Origin: Cupriavidus necator
GTDB taxonomy: Bacteria > Pseudomonadota > Gammaproteobacteria > Burkholderiales > Burkholderiaceae
NCBI RefSeq assembly: GCF_013141915.1
Contig: NZ_SROX01000002.1
Location: 1 to 64,000 of the forward strand
DNA length: 64,000 bases
Direction of reading: 5' to 3'
Shown: piece after piece, positions 24,862 to 35,288 of the stretch
Numbering within the stretch: the stretch's first letter is position 1
Layout: each line of letters opens with the position of its first letter
Notes under the pieces: model-generated
The model's input: the letters and a program-made list of their open reading frames with translations, nothing else
Databases searched by the model: none
What the model was told of the DNA's origin: nothing
Position numbers and translations under genes: made by a program

Positions 24862-26505
24862 ATGCTTCTGTCAAGCCGCCGCCGCTTCCATCCATTGACC
24901 GTCGCCACCGTGGCCATGGCGCTGCTGATCGCCGTGCCGGTGCTGGTGATCGCCTCGGCCGTGCTGCTGCCCGCGGGCGATACCTGGCGCCATCTGCTCG
25001 ACACGGTGCTGGCCGAGTACGTGCTAAACACCGTCTGGCTGCTGTGCGGCGTCGCCGCGGGCGTGCTGCTGCTCGGCGTGAGCACCGCCTGGCTGGTATC
25101 GACCTACCGCTTCCCCGGACATGCCGTGATGGAATGGGCGCTGGTGTTGCCGATGGCGATGCCGGCCTATGTCATCGCCTACGCCTACACCGACGCGCTG
25201 CAGTTCGCCGGGCCGGTGCAGGGCTGGCTGCGCGAACTGACCGGCTGGCGTGCGCGGGAATACTGGTTCCCCGAGATCCGCTCGCTGGGCGGCGCGATCG
25301 CGCTGTTCTCGCTGGTGCTGTACCCGTACGTCTACCTGACCGCGCGCGCCGCCTTCCTGCAGCAGACCCAGAACACGCTGGAGGCCGCGCGGCTGCTCGG
25401 CCACAGCACCTGGAGCCGGCTCTGGCGCGTGGTGCTGCCGCTGGCGCGCCCCGGCATTGTCGCCGGCACCACGCTGGCGCTGATGGAAACACTGGCGGAC
25501 TTCGGCACCGTGGCCTATTTCGCCATCCCGACCTTCTCCACCGGCATCTACCGCGCCTGGTTCTCGCTGGGCGACAAGAACGCCGCGGCGCAGCTGTCGG
25601 CCTGCATGCTGCTGTTCGTCGCCGCCATCCTGCTGATCGAGCGCGCCAGCCGCGGCCGCGCGCAGGTGTTCGGCAACCAGCGCCGCGCCGCGGCCTGGAC
25701 CCTCGACGGGGCGCGCGGCTGGCTGGCGCTGGCGGCATGCCTGGTGCCGGTGCTGCTGGGCTTCCTGGTGCCCGCGCTGATGCTGTGCCGGATGGCCTTT
25801 ACCGATGGCGACGCTCAGTTCGGCCCGCGCTTTGCCGGCCTGGTGCGCAACAGCTTCCTGCTGGCCAGCGCCACCGCGCTGGCCGCGGTGGCGGTCGCGC
25901 TGACGGTGGGCTATGCCGCGCGCGCGGTCAACGGCAAACGCAGCTGGCTGATGCGCGGCCTGACGCGGCTGTGCGGCATGGGTTATGCGCTGCCGGGCTC
26001 GGTCATCGCGGTGGGCGTGCTGGTGCCGGTAGCGCGGCTGGACAATGCGCTGTCGGCCTGGCTGCAGCAGCAGTTCGGGGTCTCGGTGGGGCTGCTGCTG
26101 ACCGGCGGCATCGCCGCGCTGGTCTATGCGCTGCTGGTGCGTTTCCTTGGAGTGGCGCTGCAGACCGTCAATGCCGGGCTGGGCAAGATCACGCCCAGCA
26201 TGGACGCCGCCGCGCGCAGCCTCGGCCACGGCCCCGGCGCCACGCTGCGCCGCGTGCATCTGCCGATGCTGCGCGGCAGCCTGCTGACCGCGGCTCTGAT
26301 CGTCTTTGTCGATGTAATGAAGGAGCTGCCGGCGACCTTCGTGATGCGGCCGTTCAATTTCGACACGCTGGCGGTGCAGGCCTACAACCTGGCCGCGGAC
26401 GAGCGCCTGACCGAGGCCGCCACCGCCTCGCTGGTGATCGTGGCGGTCGGGCTGCTGCCGGTGATCGTGCTGTCGCGCACGATCCGCCGCCAGGCGCAGC
26501 GCTGA
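24862..26505 (+). CDS. Ferric-iron-type ABC transporter permease, two-domain (FbpB family)
   Basis: The 547-residue inner-membrane protein has two duplicated permease modules (about 12 hydrophobic helices), each with an EAA loop: 'EAARLLGHSTWSRLWRVVLPLARP' (near 175-198, abbreviated) and 'AARSLGHGPGATLRRVHLPML'. This fused layout is typical of Fe3+/thiamine-type importers (FbpB/ThiP). The partner ATPase is divergent 153 bases away; the probable binding protein lies 965 bases further right on the opposite strand. Start ATG 24862, no clear RBS. Confidence 0.9.
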   Translation: MLLSSRRRFHPLTVATVAMALLIAVPVLVIASAVLLPAGDTWRHLLDTVLAEYVLNTVWLLCGVAAGVLLLGVSTAWLVSTYRFPGHAVMEWALVLPMAMPAYVIAYAYTDALQFAGPVQGWLRELTGWRAREYWFPEIRSLGGAIALFSLVLYPYVYLTARAAFLQQTQNTLEAARLLGHSTWSRLWRVVLPLARPGIVAGTTLALMETLADFGTVAYFAIPTFSTGIYRAWFSLGDKNAAAQLSACMLLFVAAILLIERASRGRAQVFGNQRRAAAWTLDGARGWLALAACLVPVLLGFLVPALMLCRMAFTDGDAQFGPRFAGLVRNSFLLASATALAAVAVALTVGYAARAVNGKRSWLMRGLTRLCGMGYALPGSVIAVGVLVPVARLDNALSAWLQQQFGVSVGLLLTGGIAALVYALLVRFLGVALQTVNAGLGKITPSMDAAARSLGHGPGATLRRVHLPMLRGSLLTAALIVFVDVMKELPATFVMRPFNFDTLAVQAYNLAADERLTEAATASLVIVAVGLLPVIVLSRTIRRQAQR

Positions 26506-26592
26506 GGCCGTGCGCGCACCGCGCTAAAGTCGCGCCGCCTGCGGGCCGATAGCCTCTTATGGCCCGGCCCCCGCCCGGGCGCGACCCGCGGC

Positions 26593-27285
26593 ATGACCGC
26601 CGCGCAAGAGCCTATGCTGCGATATCACATCCTGCTGTTCAAGTTGAACCGGCTCAGCCGCAACAAGCTGAGCGGCGTGGAAGAAGTCTCGCTGGCCGGA
26701 CAGCTGGCCGAGATGATCGGCTCGGCCGACAGCGCCGCACGCGTGATCGACGACCTGTTCGACCATGCCAACCCGCAGGTGCGCCGCATCGCCCTCAATG
26801 CGGTCCGCCGCGCGCGGCAACTCGCTGCGCCCGCGTTGCAGCCGGCGCTGGTGCGCCGCATGGCCGATGCCGAAGCGGCGGTACGCCACGACGCCGTCTG
26901 GATCGTGCAGGAAACCGGCATGGACGGCGCCGAACTGCGCGCCGCGCTGCGCCGCCTGGCCGGCAAGGTGCAGCTGCCGTGGGACGCCGAGCGCGCCCGC
27001 GCCAACCCCGGCGATCCGGCGCTGGCCGCGCAGGTGCGCGCGCGCATGGCTTTGGACAAGCTGCTGGAAAAGAGTGCGGCAGAGCGCAACCAGGCGCTCG
27101 CGGCAATGGCGCTGGGCGCAACCGCGGACCAGCCCTATGCCGAAGGCACGGTCGGCCACAAGGGTCTGCTGCAGCGGGCGCTGGTACGGCGCCAGGCGGG
27201 GCGGCGGCTCCACAGCAGCGTCAAGCTGACGTTCCGCAAGGTCGAGACGACGCAGGTGACGGGGAACAAGCGGTTTTTGCTATGA
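26593..27285 (+). CDS. HEAT-repeat-like hypothetical protein
   Basis: The 230-residue soluble protein has helical repeats resembling HEAT motifs ('DHANPQVRRIALNAVRRARQL', 'DAEAAVRHDAVWIVQETGM'; residues about 50-115), suggesting a protein-binding scaffold. There is no catalytic motif or signal. The C-terminus is basic ('RRQAGRRLHSSVKLTFRKVE'). It sits between the iron-permease and iron-binding-protein genes and may be co-transcribed with the permease (87-base gap). ATG 26593 is used; ATG 26614 is an alternative. Confidence 0.6.
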   Translation: MTAAQEPMLRYHILLFKLNRLSRNKLSGVEEVSLAGQLAEMIGSADSAARVIDDLFDHANPQVRRIALNAVRRARQLAAPALQPALVRRMADAEAAVRHDAVWIVQETGMDGAELRAALRRLAGKVQLPWDAERARANPGDPALAAQVRARMALDKLLEKSAAERNQALAAMALGATADQPYAEGTVGHKGLLQRALVRRQAGRRLHSSVKLTFRKVETTQVTGNKRFLL

Positions 27286-27327
27286 CAGCGACGTCTGGCT
27301 GCTGATAACTCAGCAACCGCTTGTTTG

Positions 27328-27353
27328 CTCCCTCTTCCGCGTGCGGGAGAGCA
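27328..27353. repeat. Palindromic intergenic repeat, copy B (decayed)
   Basis: GCTCCCTCTTCCGC followed by GTGCGGGAGAGC is an imperfect member of the CTCCCTCTCCCGC...GCGGGAGAGGG family, 43 bases after the HEAT-like gene. Confidence 0.55.
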
Positions 27354-27408
27354 ACCGTGTCAAGTCGGGATCTGGTTTTGCCAAGGCTGCCGCTATTGCC
27401 ACCGCCGG

Positions 27409-27452
27409 CCCTCTCCCCCGCCCCTCTCCCGCAAGCGCGGTCAGGGGAGAAA
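27409..27452. repeat. Palindromic intergenic repeat, copy C (decayed)
   Basis: Two CCCTCTCCC-type blocks and a partly complementary GCGGTCAGGGGAG follow copy B and precede the end of the iron-binding-protein gene. It is a worn member of the same family. Confidence 0.5.
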
Positions 27453-27469
27453 ACACACGCAGCTTGTCT

Positions 27470-28507
27470 TTACTTGAACCCCGGCCGATCCACCAGCTTC
27501 TGCGCCTGCGGCTGGTACTTGCCCAGCTCGGCCACGTTGATGGTGTCGGACTTGAACTCGCCCAGCGCTTCGAGCACGGGGTTGCTGACCTTCACGCCCT
27601 TCACCACCGGCCATTCGTTGTTGCCGTCGGCAAAGTAGCGCTGCGCCTCGTCGCTGGCCAGGTACTCCAGGAACTTGACCGCCGCTTCCTTGTTGGGCGC
27701 GTGCTTGAGCATGCCGCCGCCCGAGACGTTCATGTGCACGCCCTGGCTCGACTGGTTGGGCCACAGCACGCCCAGCTTGTCGGCCACGGCCTTGTCTTCG
27801 GGCTTGGTCGACTTGAGCAGCCGCGCGATGTAGTAGGTGTTGGCAATGGCCACGTCGCACTCGCCGGCGGCAACCGCCTTGAGCTGGTCGGTGTCGCCGC
27901 CCTTGGGCACGCGCGCCAGGTTGGCGGCCACGCCGCGCGCCCATTGCTCGGTGCGGGCCTCGCCGTCGTGGGCGATCAGGCTGGACACCAGCGACAGGTT
28001 GTAGACATGGCCGCTGGAACGCGTGCAGACCTTGCCCTTCCACTTGGGATCGGCGAGGTCTTCATAGCTGGCGATATCGCCGGCCTTGACCGCGGTCTTG
28101 TTGTAGGCGATCACGCGGCCGCGGGCCGAGAAGCCGAACCACTCGCCATTGGGATCGCGGTAGTTGGCGGGGATGCGCGACTCCAGCACCTTCGACTTCA
28201 CCGGCGCGAACACGCCGGCCTGCTGGGCGCGCCACAGCCGCCCGATATCCACCGTGATGAACACGTCCGCCGGGCTGTTGGCGCCTTCATTGCGAATGCG
28301 TTCCAGCAACGGGTCTTCCTGGCCTTCGATGCGGTTGATCTTGATGCCGGTTTGCCTGGTGAAGTTGGCGTACAACGCCTCGTCAGTCTGGTAATGCCGC
28401 GCGGTGTAGAGGTTGAGTACCTTTTCCTGGGCCGCGGCCGCAAGCGGCAGCGTCAGCAGGGCCAGCGCCGCGGCGCGCGGCAGCAAGGTTCGGAGGGTGG
28501 TTTTCAC
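27470..28507 (-). CDS. Fe(3+) ABC transporter substrate-binding protein (FbpA/FutA family)
   Basis: The 345-residue periplasmic iron-binding protein has a signal peptide ('LLPRAAALALLTLPLAAAAQ'), then 'LNLYTARHYQTDEALYANF', 'ADVFITVDIGRLWRAQQ' and the Tyr pair 'ANTYYIARLL' that coordinates Fe3+ in this family. The GTG start at 28507 is chosen because GGGGAG lies 7 bases upstream and it gives an ideal signal peptide; ATG 28525 adds 6 residues. A candidate Fur site lies 80 bases upstream. The matching permease and ATPase are the FbpB/FbpC-type genes to the left, on differing strands. Confidence 0.92.
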   Translation of the reverse strand: MKTTLRTLLPRAAALALLTLPLAAAAQEKVLNLYTARHYQTDEALYANFTRQTGIKINRIEGQEDPLLERIRNEGANSPADVFITVDIGRLWRAQQAGVFAPVKSKVLESRIPANYRDPNGEWFGFSARGRVIAYNKTAVKAGDIASYEDLADPKWKGKVCTRSSGHVYNLSLVSSLIAHDGEARTEQWARGVAANLARVPKGGDTDQLKAVAAGECDVAIANTYYIARLLKSTKPEDKAVADKLGVLWPNQSSQGVHMNVSGGGMLKHAPNKEAAVKFLEYLASDEAQRYFADGNNEWPVVKGVKVSNPVLEALGEFKSDTINVAELGKYQPQAQKLVDRPGFK

Positions 28508-28586
28508 GCGGTGGCTCCCCAGCATGGTTTGGGCAGCCGCCGGGCACCGCCAAGGCCGCCCGGTGATTGGATTCCGGTTAGCGGAA

Positions 28587-28605
28587 AACAATATTGATTC
28601 TTGTT
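28587..28605 (-). promoter_or_regulatory. Candidate Fur-type operator upstream of the iron-binding-protein gene
   Basis: AACAATATTGATTCTTGTT is an AT-rich imperfect palindrome (AACAA...TTGTT ends) standing out in GC-rich DNA, 80 bases before the fbpA-type start. It only loosely resembles the Fur consensus, so the call is tentative. Confidence 0.35.
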
Positions 28606-28690
28606 CAGGCGGTCAAATTACATTTCTGTCATGTTGGGCGGCGCTTGCGCAGGGTCAAGATGACAGCTCAACACCGGCATGCCGGCGGGC

Positions 28691-29044
28691 TCAGCCGCGG
28701 CGCACCCACACCACCTTGCCGGCCTGGATCCCGAGCGTGCGCCGCTGCGGGTTGTAGTCCATGGTGCCGGGAAACTGCTGGCCGTCGCGCTCGCCCAGGC
28801 GCCATGCACAGCCTTGCAGCAAGCCGATGGCTTCGGCCTCGGGCTTCCCGACCAAGGCGTCGTCGGCAAGCTTGTCGGCAGCGCAGCCCGCCGGCGTGCC
28901 GCGCGAGCCTTGCGGGCCAGACGCCGGTGCGGGGGCTGCCGGCTCTGTCGGAGCGGCCGCGCATCCGGTCAGCAAAGCGCCGCCGGCGGCCAGCCACAGC
29001 AGTTGATGGGTCCGGCTGCGGATCATGGCAAGCATCGCGCTCAT
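28691..29044 (-). CDS. Lipoprotein with I78-type peptidase-inhibitor domain
   Basis: The 117-residue protein starts with a lipoprotein signal ending in 'LLTGC' (lipid attachment at Cys 27), followed by a Pro/Ala linker and an I78-like domain: 'LVGKPEAEAIGLLQG', 'GTMDYNPQRRTLGIQAGKVV' (the 'MDY.P.R' signature). I78 members inhibit serine proteases; here it would act at the outer membrane or in the periplasm. ATG 29044 has AGGAG about 6 bases upstream. It is divergent from the alcohol dehydrogenase gene. Confidence 0.75.
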   Translation of the reverse strand: MSAMLAMIRSRTHQLLWLAAGGALLTGCAAAPTEPAAPAPASGPQGSRGTPAGCAADKLADDALVGKPEAEAIGLLQGCAWRLGERDGQQFPGTMDYNPQRRTLGIQAGKVVWVRRG

Positions 29045-29287
29045 GTGTGCTCCTGTCAGGGTTGGTGAGGCTGTGGATTCTGGGACACATGGCGTCCGGC
29101 GCGGTTCAGTTTCTTTTCGGCCAGATCTGAAACTTTTGGTGGATGGGCGCCGGCCCGGCACTTTTACTGTCTGGCTTGCGCTTGACCTGGATAAACCGCG
29201 CTATAACCCAGGCGTGCTATCAAGGTTCACGCAGGCCCGGCCGGCGCCAGGCCCGTTTGCCCAACCCGTACCCAATGGGAGAAACGC

Positions 29288-30388
29288 ATGCCCGCAATGA
29301 TGAAAGCCGCAGTCTTTGTCGAGCCCGGCCGGATCGAACTGGCCGACAAGCCCATCCCCGATGTCGGCCCCAACGATGCGCTGGTGCGCATCACCACCAC
29401 CACGATCTGTGGCACCGACGTGCATATCCTCAAGGGCGAATATCCGGTCGCCAGGGGCCTGACGGTAGGCCACGAGCCGGTCGGCGTGATCGAGAAGCTG
29501 GGCAGCGCGGTGGCCGGCTACCGCGAAGGCCAGCGTGTCATTGCCGGTGCGATCTGCCCCAACTTCAATTCCTACGCCGCCCAGGATGGCGTGGCCTCGC
29601 AGGACGGCAGCTACCTGGTGCCGCAGGGGCTGTGCGGCTGCCATGGCTACAAGGCCACCGCGGGCTGGCGCTTCGGCAACCTGATCGACGGCACGCAGGC
29701 CGAATATGTGCTGGTGCCCGATGCGCAGGCCAACCTGGCGCCGATCCCCGACGGCCTTACCGACGAGCAGGTGCTGATGTGCCCCGACATCATGTCCACC
29801 GGCTTCAAGGGCGCGGAAAATGCCAACCTCCGCATCGGCGACACTGTCGCGGTCTTCGCCCAGGGCCCGATCGGCCTGTGTGCGACGGCCGGCGCGCGGC
29901 TATGCGGCGCGACCACCATCATCGCCATCGACGGCAACGACCACCGGCTCGAGATCGCGCGCAAGATGGGCGCAGACGTCGCGCTCAATTTCCGCAACTG
30001 CGACGTGGTGGACGAAATCATGAAACTGACCGGCGGCCGCGGCGTCGATGCCTCGATCGAGGCGCTCGGCACCCAGGCGACCTTCGAGCAGGCCTTGCGC
30101 GTGCTCAAGCCCGGCGGCACGCTGTCCAGCCTGGGGGTGTACTCCAGCGACCTGACCATCCCGCTGGCTGCCTTTGCCGCCGGCCTCGGCGACCACAAGA
30201 TCAACACGGCCCTTTGCCCCGGCGGCAAGGAACGCATGCGCCGGCTGGCCAATGTGATTGAATCGGGTCGCGTCGACCTTGGATTGCTGGTGACCCACCA
30301 CTACAAGCTGGAGGATATCGTCGCGGCGTACGACCTGTTCGCCAACCAGCGCGATGGCGTGCTGAAGATCGCGATCAAGCCGCACTGA
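29288..30388 (+). CDS. Zinc-dependent alcohol dehydrogenase (MDR family)
   Basis: The 366-residue NAD(P)-dependent enzyme has the zinc-site start 'TTICGTDVHILKGEYPV' (Cys 41 by count), 'GHEPVG' with the catalytic His/Glu pair, and the nucleotide fold 'VAVFAQGPIGLCATAGARL'. It closely resembles secondary/branched-chain alcohol dehydrogenases known from Cupriavidus. The structural-zinc four-Cys loop is not evident; the region reads 'GAICPNFNSYAAQDG'. GGGAG lies 6 bases before ATG 29288. It ends 17 bases from the convergent lipoprotein gene. Confidence 0.92.
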   Translation: MPAMMKAAVFVEPGRIELADKPIPDVGPNDALVRITTTTICGTDVHILKGEYPVARGLTVGHEPVGVIEKLGSAVAGYREGQRVIAGAICPNFNSYAAQDGVASQDGSYLVPQGLCGCHGYKATAGWRFGNLIDGTQAEYVLVPDAQANLAPIPDGLTDEQVLMCPDIMSTGFKGAENANLRIGDTVAVFAQGPIGLCATAGARLCGATTIIAIDGNDHRLEIARKMGADVALNFRNCDVVDEIMKLTGGRGVDASIEALGTQATFEQALRVLKPGGTLSSLGVYSSDLTIPLAAFAAGLGDHKINTALCPGGKERMRRLANVIESGRVDLGLLVTHHYKLEDIVAAYDLFANQRDGVLKIAIKPH

Positions 30389-30405
30389 GCCGGCGCGCGC
30401 CAGCC

Positions 30406-30855
30406 TCAGCCTTTGGCGCGGTCGGCCAGCTTCTTCATCGCATCGGCCGGCAAGGGGCCGTGGCAGGTGCGTTCGCCACCGGCTTCGCTGACCACCAGCC
30501 ATACGTGGCCCGGCTTGTCTTTCGGGTGCAGCAACCACGCCGGGCCGCGCGCATTGCTGCTCGGCGGCAAATCTTCCAGCACGCCGGTGCTGGCCGATTG
30601 CAGCATCACTGCGCATTCGCCGGCGGGCACGAGGGTGGCCTTGAGGAAGGCCGGATTGCCGAGCACCTCGGGCAACGCCGAGTCCGACGCGCGCAGGAAG
30701 GAATCGACGTCGAACTTGCTGGCGCCGCCGCCACTGCTGGCGCATGCCGCCAACGCGAGCACCCCGGCGCCTGCCAGCACCGCCGCGCCAAGGCGGCGAT
30801 ACGTCGGGCCCGATCCTGCTGACACCTGCTGCGCATCCATCATGGCGGCCCTCAT
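30406..30855 (-). CDS. Small lipoprotein of unknown function, coupled to lolA
   Basis: The 149-residue product has a lipoprotein signal ending 'LALAAC' followed by 'ASSGGG', so it is probably an outer-membrane lipoprotein. The mature part has Cys residues at 'GECAVML' and 'ERTCHGPL' that could form a disulfide, and a helical tail ('[12 protein letters not shown]'). Its ATG at 30855 overlaps the lolA stop (ATGA), indicating translational coupling; ATG 30843 is an alternative. It matches no family I recognise. Being made with the lipoprotein chaperone LolA suggests a link to envelope assembly, but that is only inference. Confidence 0.75.
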   Translation of the reverse strand: MRAAMMDAQQVSAGSGPTYRRLGAAVLAGAGVLALAACASSGGGASKFDVDSFLRASDSALPEVLGNPAFLKATLVPAGECAVMLQSASTGVLEDLPPSSNARGPAWLLHPKDKPGHVWLVVSEAGGERTCHGPLPADAMKKLADRAKG

Positions 30856-31487
30856 TGCTTCATCACATCGGCACCCTTGGGCACCGTGAACCGGAATGCA
30901 TCGGCTGCCAGCGGCGGGTTCTTCTGCATGCCGGTGAAGGTCAGCAGCGTGGTGTTGCCGAACGCGTCGCGCAGTTCCATGGCCTCGAGATTGCCGGCCT
31001 TGAAGCCGATGCCGATGCGCTCGAACTGCGTGTCCTTGGCCTTGGGCGTCAGTTCGAGCCATTCCACGCCATCGCGCGTCGGTCCGTTCTTGACCACGAA
31101 GTTCTTGTCGAGGTCGTTGCTGCCGAACAAGATCGCCGCCGGGCTGGAACCGAGCGCGCCGTCGAGCTTGCGCTCGGTGACCTGGTTCAGGTCCTTGTCA
31201 TAGATGTACAGGGTCTGGCCGTCGGCCTGCAGCAGCTGCTCGTAAGGCTTGGTATAGCGCCAGGTGAACTTGCCGGGGCGCGCGAACACGAAGGTGCCGC
31301 TGGAAGTGCCGGTGACCTTGACGTTGTCGCCCTGCCCCTTGACCTGGCGCTGAGTGAATTCGCCGCGGGCGCTTTTCACGCCGGTGACAAAGCTCTGCAG
31401 CTGGTCGGTGGCGGCGGCATGGGCCGGCGCCTGCAGGGCAAACATCGCCAGCGCGGCGCAAGCCGACACGAGGATGCGGTTTCGCAT
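30852..31487 (-). CDS. lolA: Outer-membrane lipoprotein carrier protein LolA
   Basis: The 211-residue periplasmic chaperone carries lipoproteins from LolCDE to LolB. It has a signal peptide ('[22 protein letters not shown]'; about 25 residues) and LolA features such as '[13 protein letters not shown]', '[20 protein letters not shown]' and the C-terminal '[18 protein letters not shown]'. Start ATG 31487. It lies 146 bases downstream of ftsK, the usual order in Burkholderiales, and overlaps the next lipoprotein gene by four bases. Confidence 0.95.
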   Translation of the reverse strand: MRNRILVSACAALAMFALQAPAHAAATDQLQSFVTGVKSARGEFTQRQVKGQGDNVKVTGTSSGTFVFARPGKFTWRYTKPYEQLLQADGQTLYIYDKDLNQVTERKLDGALGSSPAAILFGSNDLDKNFVVKNGPTRDGVEWLELTPKAKDTQFERIGIGFKAGNLEAMELRDAFGNTTLLTFTGMQKNPPLAADAFRFTVPKGADVMKQ

Positions 31488-31633
31488 GGTTCGGGTCCTG
31501 GTAGTTGTAGGGATGTTGCCGTGCTCAGTCGGGCACTGGCAACCTGTCCTTTTAGAGCAGCCGGCTGCGCGGGGATTCCGCGCGCCGCGCGTCGCCGGGT
31601 AACGGGATATTACGAAGGCTGCGCGAGCGGCGC

Positions 31634-33970
31634 TCAGTCATCTTCGCGCGCGGCGCCGCCGCCCTGCACCAGGATGTCGCGGTTGCCGTTGCCCGACATC
31701 GCCGAAACCAGCCCGGCCTTCTCCATGTCCTCGAGCAGCCGCGCGGCGCGGTTATAGCCGATGCGCAGGTGGCGCTGCACCAGCGAGATCGACGCGCGCC
31801 GGTTCTTCAGCACCACCTCGACTGCCTGGTCGTACAGCGGATCGGCTTCGCCGCCGCCACCGCCGATGCCGGCCCCGCCACCAAACCCGTCGCCACCGCC
31901 GGCGTCATCGCTCAGGCCGCCTTCCAGGATGCCCTCGATGTAGTTGGCCTCGCCGGATTCCTTGAGCTTTTCCACCACGCGGTGGACTTCCTCGTCGGAG
32001 ACAAAGGCGCCATGCACGCGCACCGGCAGGCCGGTGCCCGGTGCCAGGTATAGCATGTCGCCCATGCCCAGCAGCGCTTCGGCGCCCTGCTGGTCGAGGA
32101 TGGTGCGCGAGTCGATCTTGCTGCTGACCTGGAACGCAATCCTGGTCGGCACGTTGGCCTTGATCAGCCCGGTGATCACGTCCACCGACGGGCGCTGCGT
32201 CGCCAGCACCAGGTGCAGGCCGGCGGCGCGCGCCTTCTGCGCGATGCGGGCGATCAGCTCTTCCACCTTCTTGCCGACCACCATCATCAGGTCGGCCAAC
32301 TCGTCGATGACGATGACGATGGTGGGCAGCTTGTCCAGCGGTTCCGGCGCGTCCGGGGTCAGGCTGAACGGGTTCGGGATCTTCTCTTCGCGGGCCGCGG
32401 CCTCGTCGATCTTCTTGTTGTAGCCGGCCAGGTTGCGCACGCCCAGCTTGCTCATCAGCTTGTAGCGGCGCTCCATTTCGCCGACCGCCCAATTCAGCGC
32501 ATTGCCGGCCTGGCGCATGTCGGTCACCACCGGGCACAGCAGGTGCGGGATGCCCTCGTAGACGCTCATTTCCAGCATCTTCGGGTCGATCAGGATCAGG
32601 CGCACGCTTTCGGCCTTGGCCTTGTACAGCAGCGACAGGATCATCGCGTTGATGCCCACCGACTTGCCCGAGCCGGTGGTGCCGGCCACCATGCAGTGCG
32701 GCATGCGCGCGAGGTCGGCCACCATCGGCTTGCCGGCAATGTCCTTGCCCAGCGCCATGGTCAGGCTCGACGCGCTCTCGTTATAGACCTGCGAACCCAG
32801 GATTTCCGACAGGCGCACGGTCTGGCGCTTCGGATTGGGCAGCTCCAGCCCCATGTAGTTCTTGCCCGGGATGGTCTCGACCACGCGGATCGACACCAGC
32901 GACAGCGAACGCGCCAGGTCGCGCGCCAGGTTCACCACCTGGCTGCCCTTGACCCCGGTGGCGGGCTCGATCTCGTACCGGGTGATGACCGGGCCCGGAT
33001 AGGCCGCCACTACCTTGACCTCGACGCCGAAGTCCTTGAGCTTTTTCTCGATCAGGCGCGAGGTGAATTCCAGCGTCTCGGCGCTGACGGTTTCCTGGTG
33101 CGGCGGGATCGGGTCCAGCAGCGACAGCGGCGGCAGGTCCGAGTCCTGGATATCGGCGAACAGCGGCTGCTGCTTCTCGCGCTCGACGCGCTCATGCTTG
33201 GGCACCGCCTGCGGGCGCACGATCTGCACCGGCGCCGCCTCTTCGATGCGCACGCGCTGGACCTCGACGGTTTCCTTGCGCTCGGTCTTGGCGGCCTCGC
33301 CGATGATGCGGTCCTGCTTGCTCTCGCGGCGGGCCTTGAAGCCGAGAAACAGGGTCTCGACAAAGCCGCCTATCTGCTCGGCCACGGTCAGCCACGAGAA
33401 ATGGAAGAACAGCGACAGCCCGATCGCCAGCAGCAGCAACAGCAGCAGCGTCGCGCCGGTAAAGCCCAGCGCCACCTGCAGCCAGCCGCCGAGCAGGTCG
33501 CCCAGCACCCCGCCCGGGGCGCGCGGAAGCGCGGCACGCAGCGGGTACATGCGGATTGCCTCCAGGCCCATGCTGGAGAACAGGGTCAGCGCAAAGCCGA
33601 TCCAGCTGACGGTTACGCCCTGGCGGTGCAGGCCGTGGTCGGTGCGCTCGGGCAGCTCGGCGGTCAGCGTGCGCCAGCCGCGCCAGCAGCGGCGCACCAG
33701 CAGCACCGCCAGCCAGTAGGCGGAAAAGCCGAAGATAAAAAACAGAACGTCTGCCACCCAGGCGCCGACGCGGCCACCCAGGTTGTGGATATCGGCAACC
33801 TGGTTGGCGTGCGACCAGCCGGGGTCGGTCTTGCTGTAGCTGGCCAGCACGCACAGGAAACCCAGCGTGACGGCCAGCAGCAGGAACCAGCGGACTTCGC
33901 CCAGCAGTTTGCCGATGCGGGATGGCAAGGCTGAGGGATCGGTGCGGGTGGTCGTGGTAGCTCGGGCCAT
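31634..33970 (-). CDS. ftsK: DNA translocase FtsK
   Basis: The 778-residue septal DNA pump clears chromosomes at division and activates dif recombination. Four N-terminal membrane helices (residues 20-190) are followed by a short linker, then the motor with Walker A '[10 protein letters not shown]' (about 435) and Walker B '[11 protein letters not shown]', and the C-terminal gamma winged helix ('[20 protein letters not shown]', '[11 protein letters not shown]'). A Gly-rich run ('[18 protein letters not shown]') joins motor and gamma. The linker is short, giving a total length well under that of E. coli FtsK. It is divergent from trxB over 233 bases. Confidence 0.95.
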   Translation of the reverse strand: MARATTTTRTDPSALPSRIGKLLGEVRWFLLLAVTLGFLCVLASYSKTDPGWSHANQVADIHNLGGRVGAWVADVLFFIFGFSAYWLAVLLVRRCWRGWRTLTAELPERTDHGLHRQGVTVSWIGFALTLFSSMGLEAIRMYPLRAALPRAPGGVLGDLLGGWLQVALGFTGATLLLLLLLAIGLSLFFHFSWLTVAEQIGGFVETLFLGFKARRESKQDRIIGEAAKTERKETVEVQRVRIEEAAPVQIVRPQAVPKHERVEREKQQPLFADIQDSDLPPLSLLDPIPPHQETVSAETLEFTSRLIEKKLKDFGVEVKVVAAYPGPVITRYEIEPATGVKGSQVVNLARDLARSLSLVSIRVVETIPGKNYMGLELPNPKRQTVRLSEILGSQVYNESASSLTMALGKDIAGKPMVADLARMPHCMVAGTTGSGKSVGINAMILSLLYKAKAESVRLILIDPKMLEMSVYEGIPHLLCPVVTDMRQAGNALNWAVGEMERRYKLMSKLGVRNLAGYNKKIDEAAAREEKIPNPFSLTPDAPEPLDKLPTIVIVIDELADLMMVVGKKVEELIARIAQKARAAGLHLVLATQRPSVDVITGLIKANVPTRIAFQVSSKIDSRTILDQQGAEALLGMGDMLYLAPGTGLPVRVHGAFVSDEEVHRVVEKLKESGEANYIEGILEGGLSDDAGGGDGFGGGAGIGGGGGEADPLYDQAVEVVLKNRRASISLVQRHLRIGYNRAARLLEDMEKAGLVSAMSGNGNRDILVQGGGAAREDD

Positions 33971-34074
33971 GCCTGGTGAGACTCGCGTGTTAGGTGATTC
34001 CGGGTGGGTGTTGGACCGATGCCGCCTTCGGTCAGTGGTCGCTCGCCAGGTGACCGACAGGCATCGTGGCGGCC

Positions 34075-34080
34075 ATTTTA
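34075..34080 (-). promoter_or_regulatory. Candidate -10 element of ftsK
   Basis: TAAAAT on the minus strand, 105 bases before the ftsK start, in the divergent region shared with trxB. No -35 was matched. Confidence 0.3.
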
Positions 34081-34141
34081 ACGTGGCCCGAGACTATCGC
34101 GCCCATTGGAATTTGCAACAGTGAGCAAATGCGGCTCCTCT

Positions 34142-35169
<1,028 letters not shown>

Positions 35170-35254
35170 GCACTATCCCTTCCGCCGGCCGGGCCGTCGC
35201 CCGCCCGCCGGCGCGTCCCCCCGGCGCCGCCCCGCCCGCGGGCCCGCCAGTCGA

Positions 35255-35260
35255 TATAAT
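35255..35260 (+). promoter_or_regulatory. -10 element TATAAT of the Smr-domain gene
   Basis: Consensus TATAAT 28 bases before the start at 35289; the intervening leader carries a GGAG-type RBS (CCGGAGA). Confidence 0.45.
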
Positions 35261-35288
35261 CGGCGCCGAGCCTCCGGAGATTTTTTCA

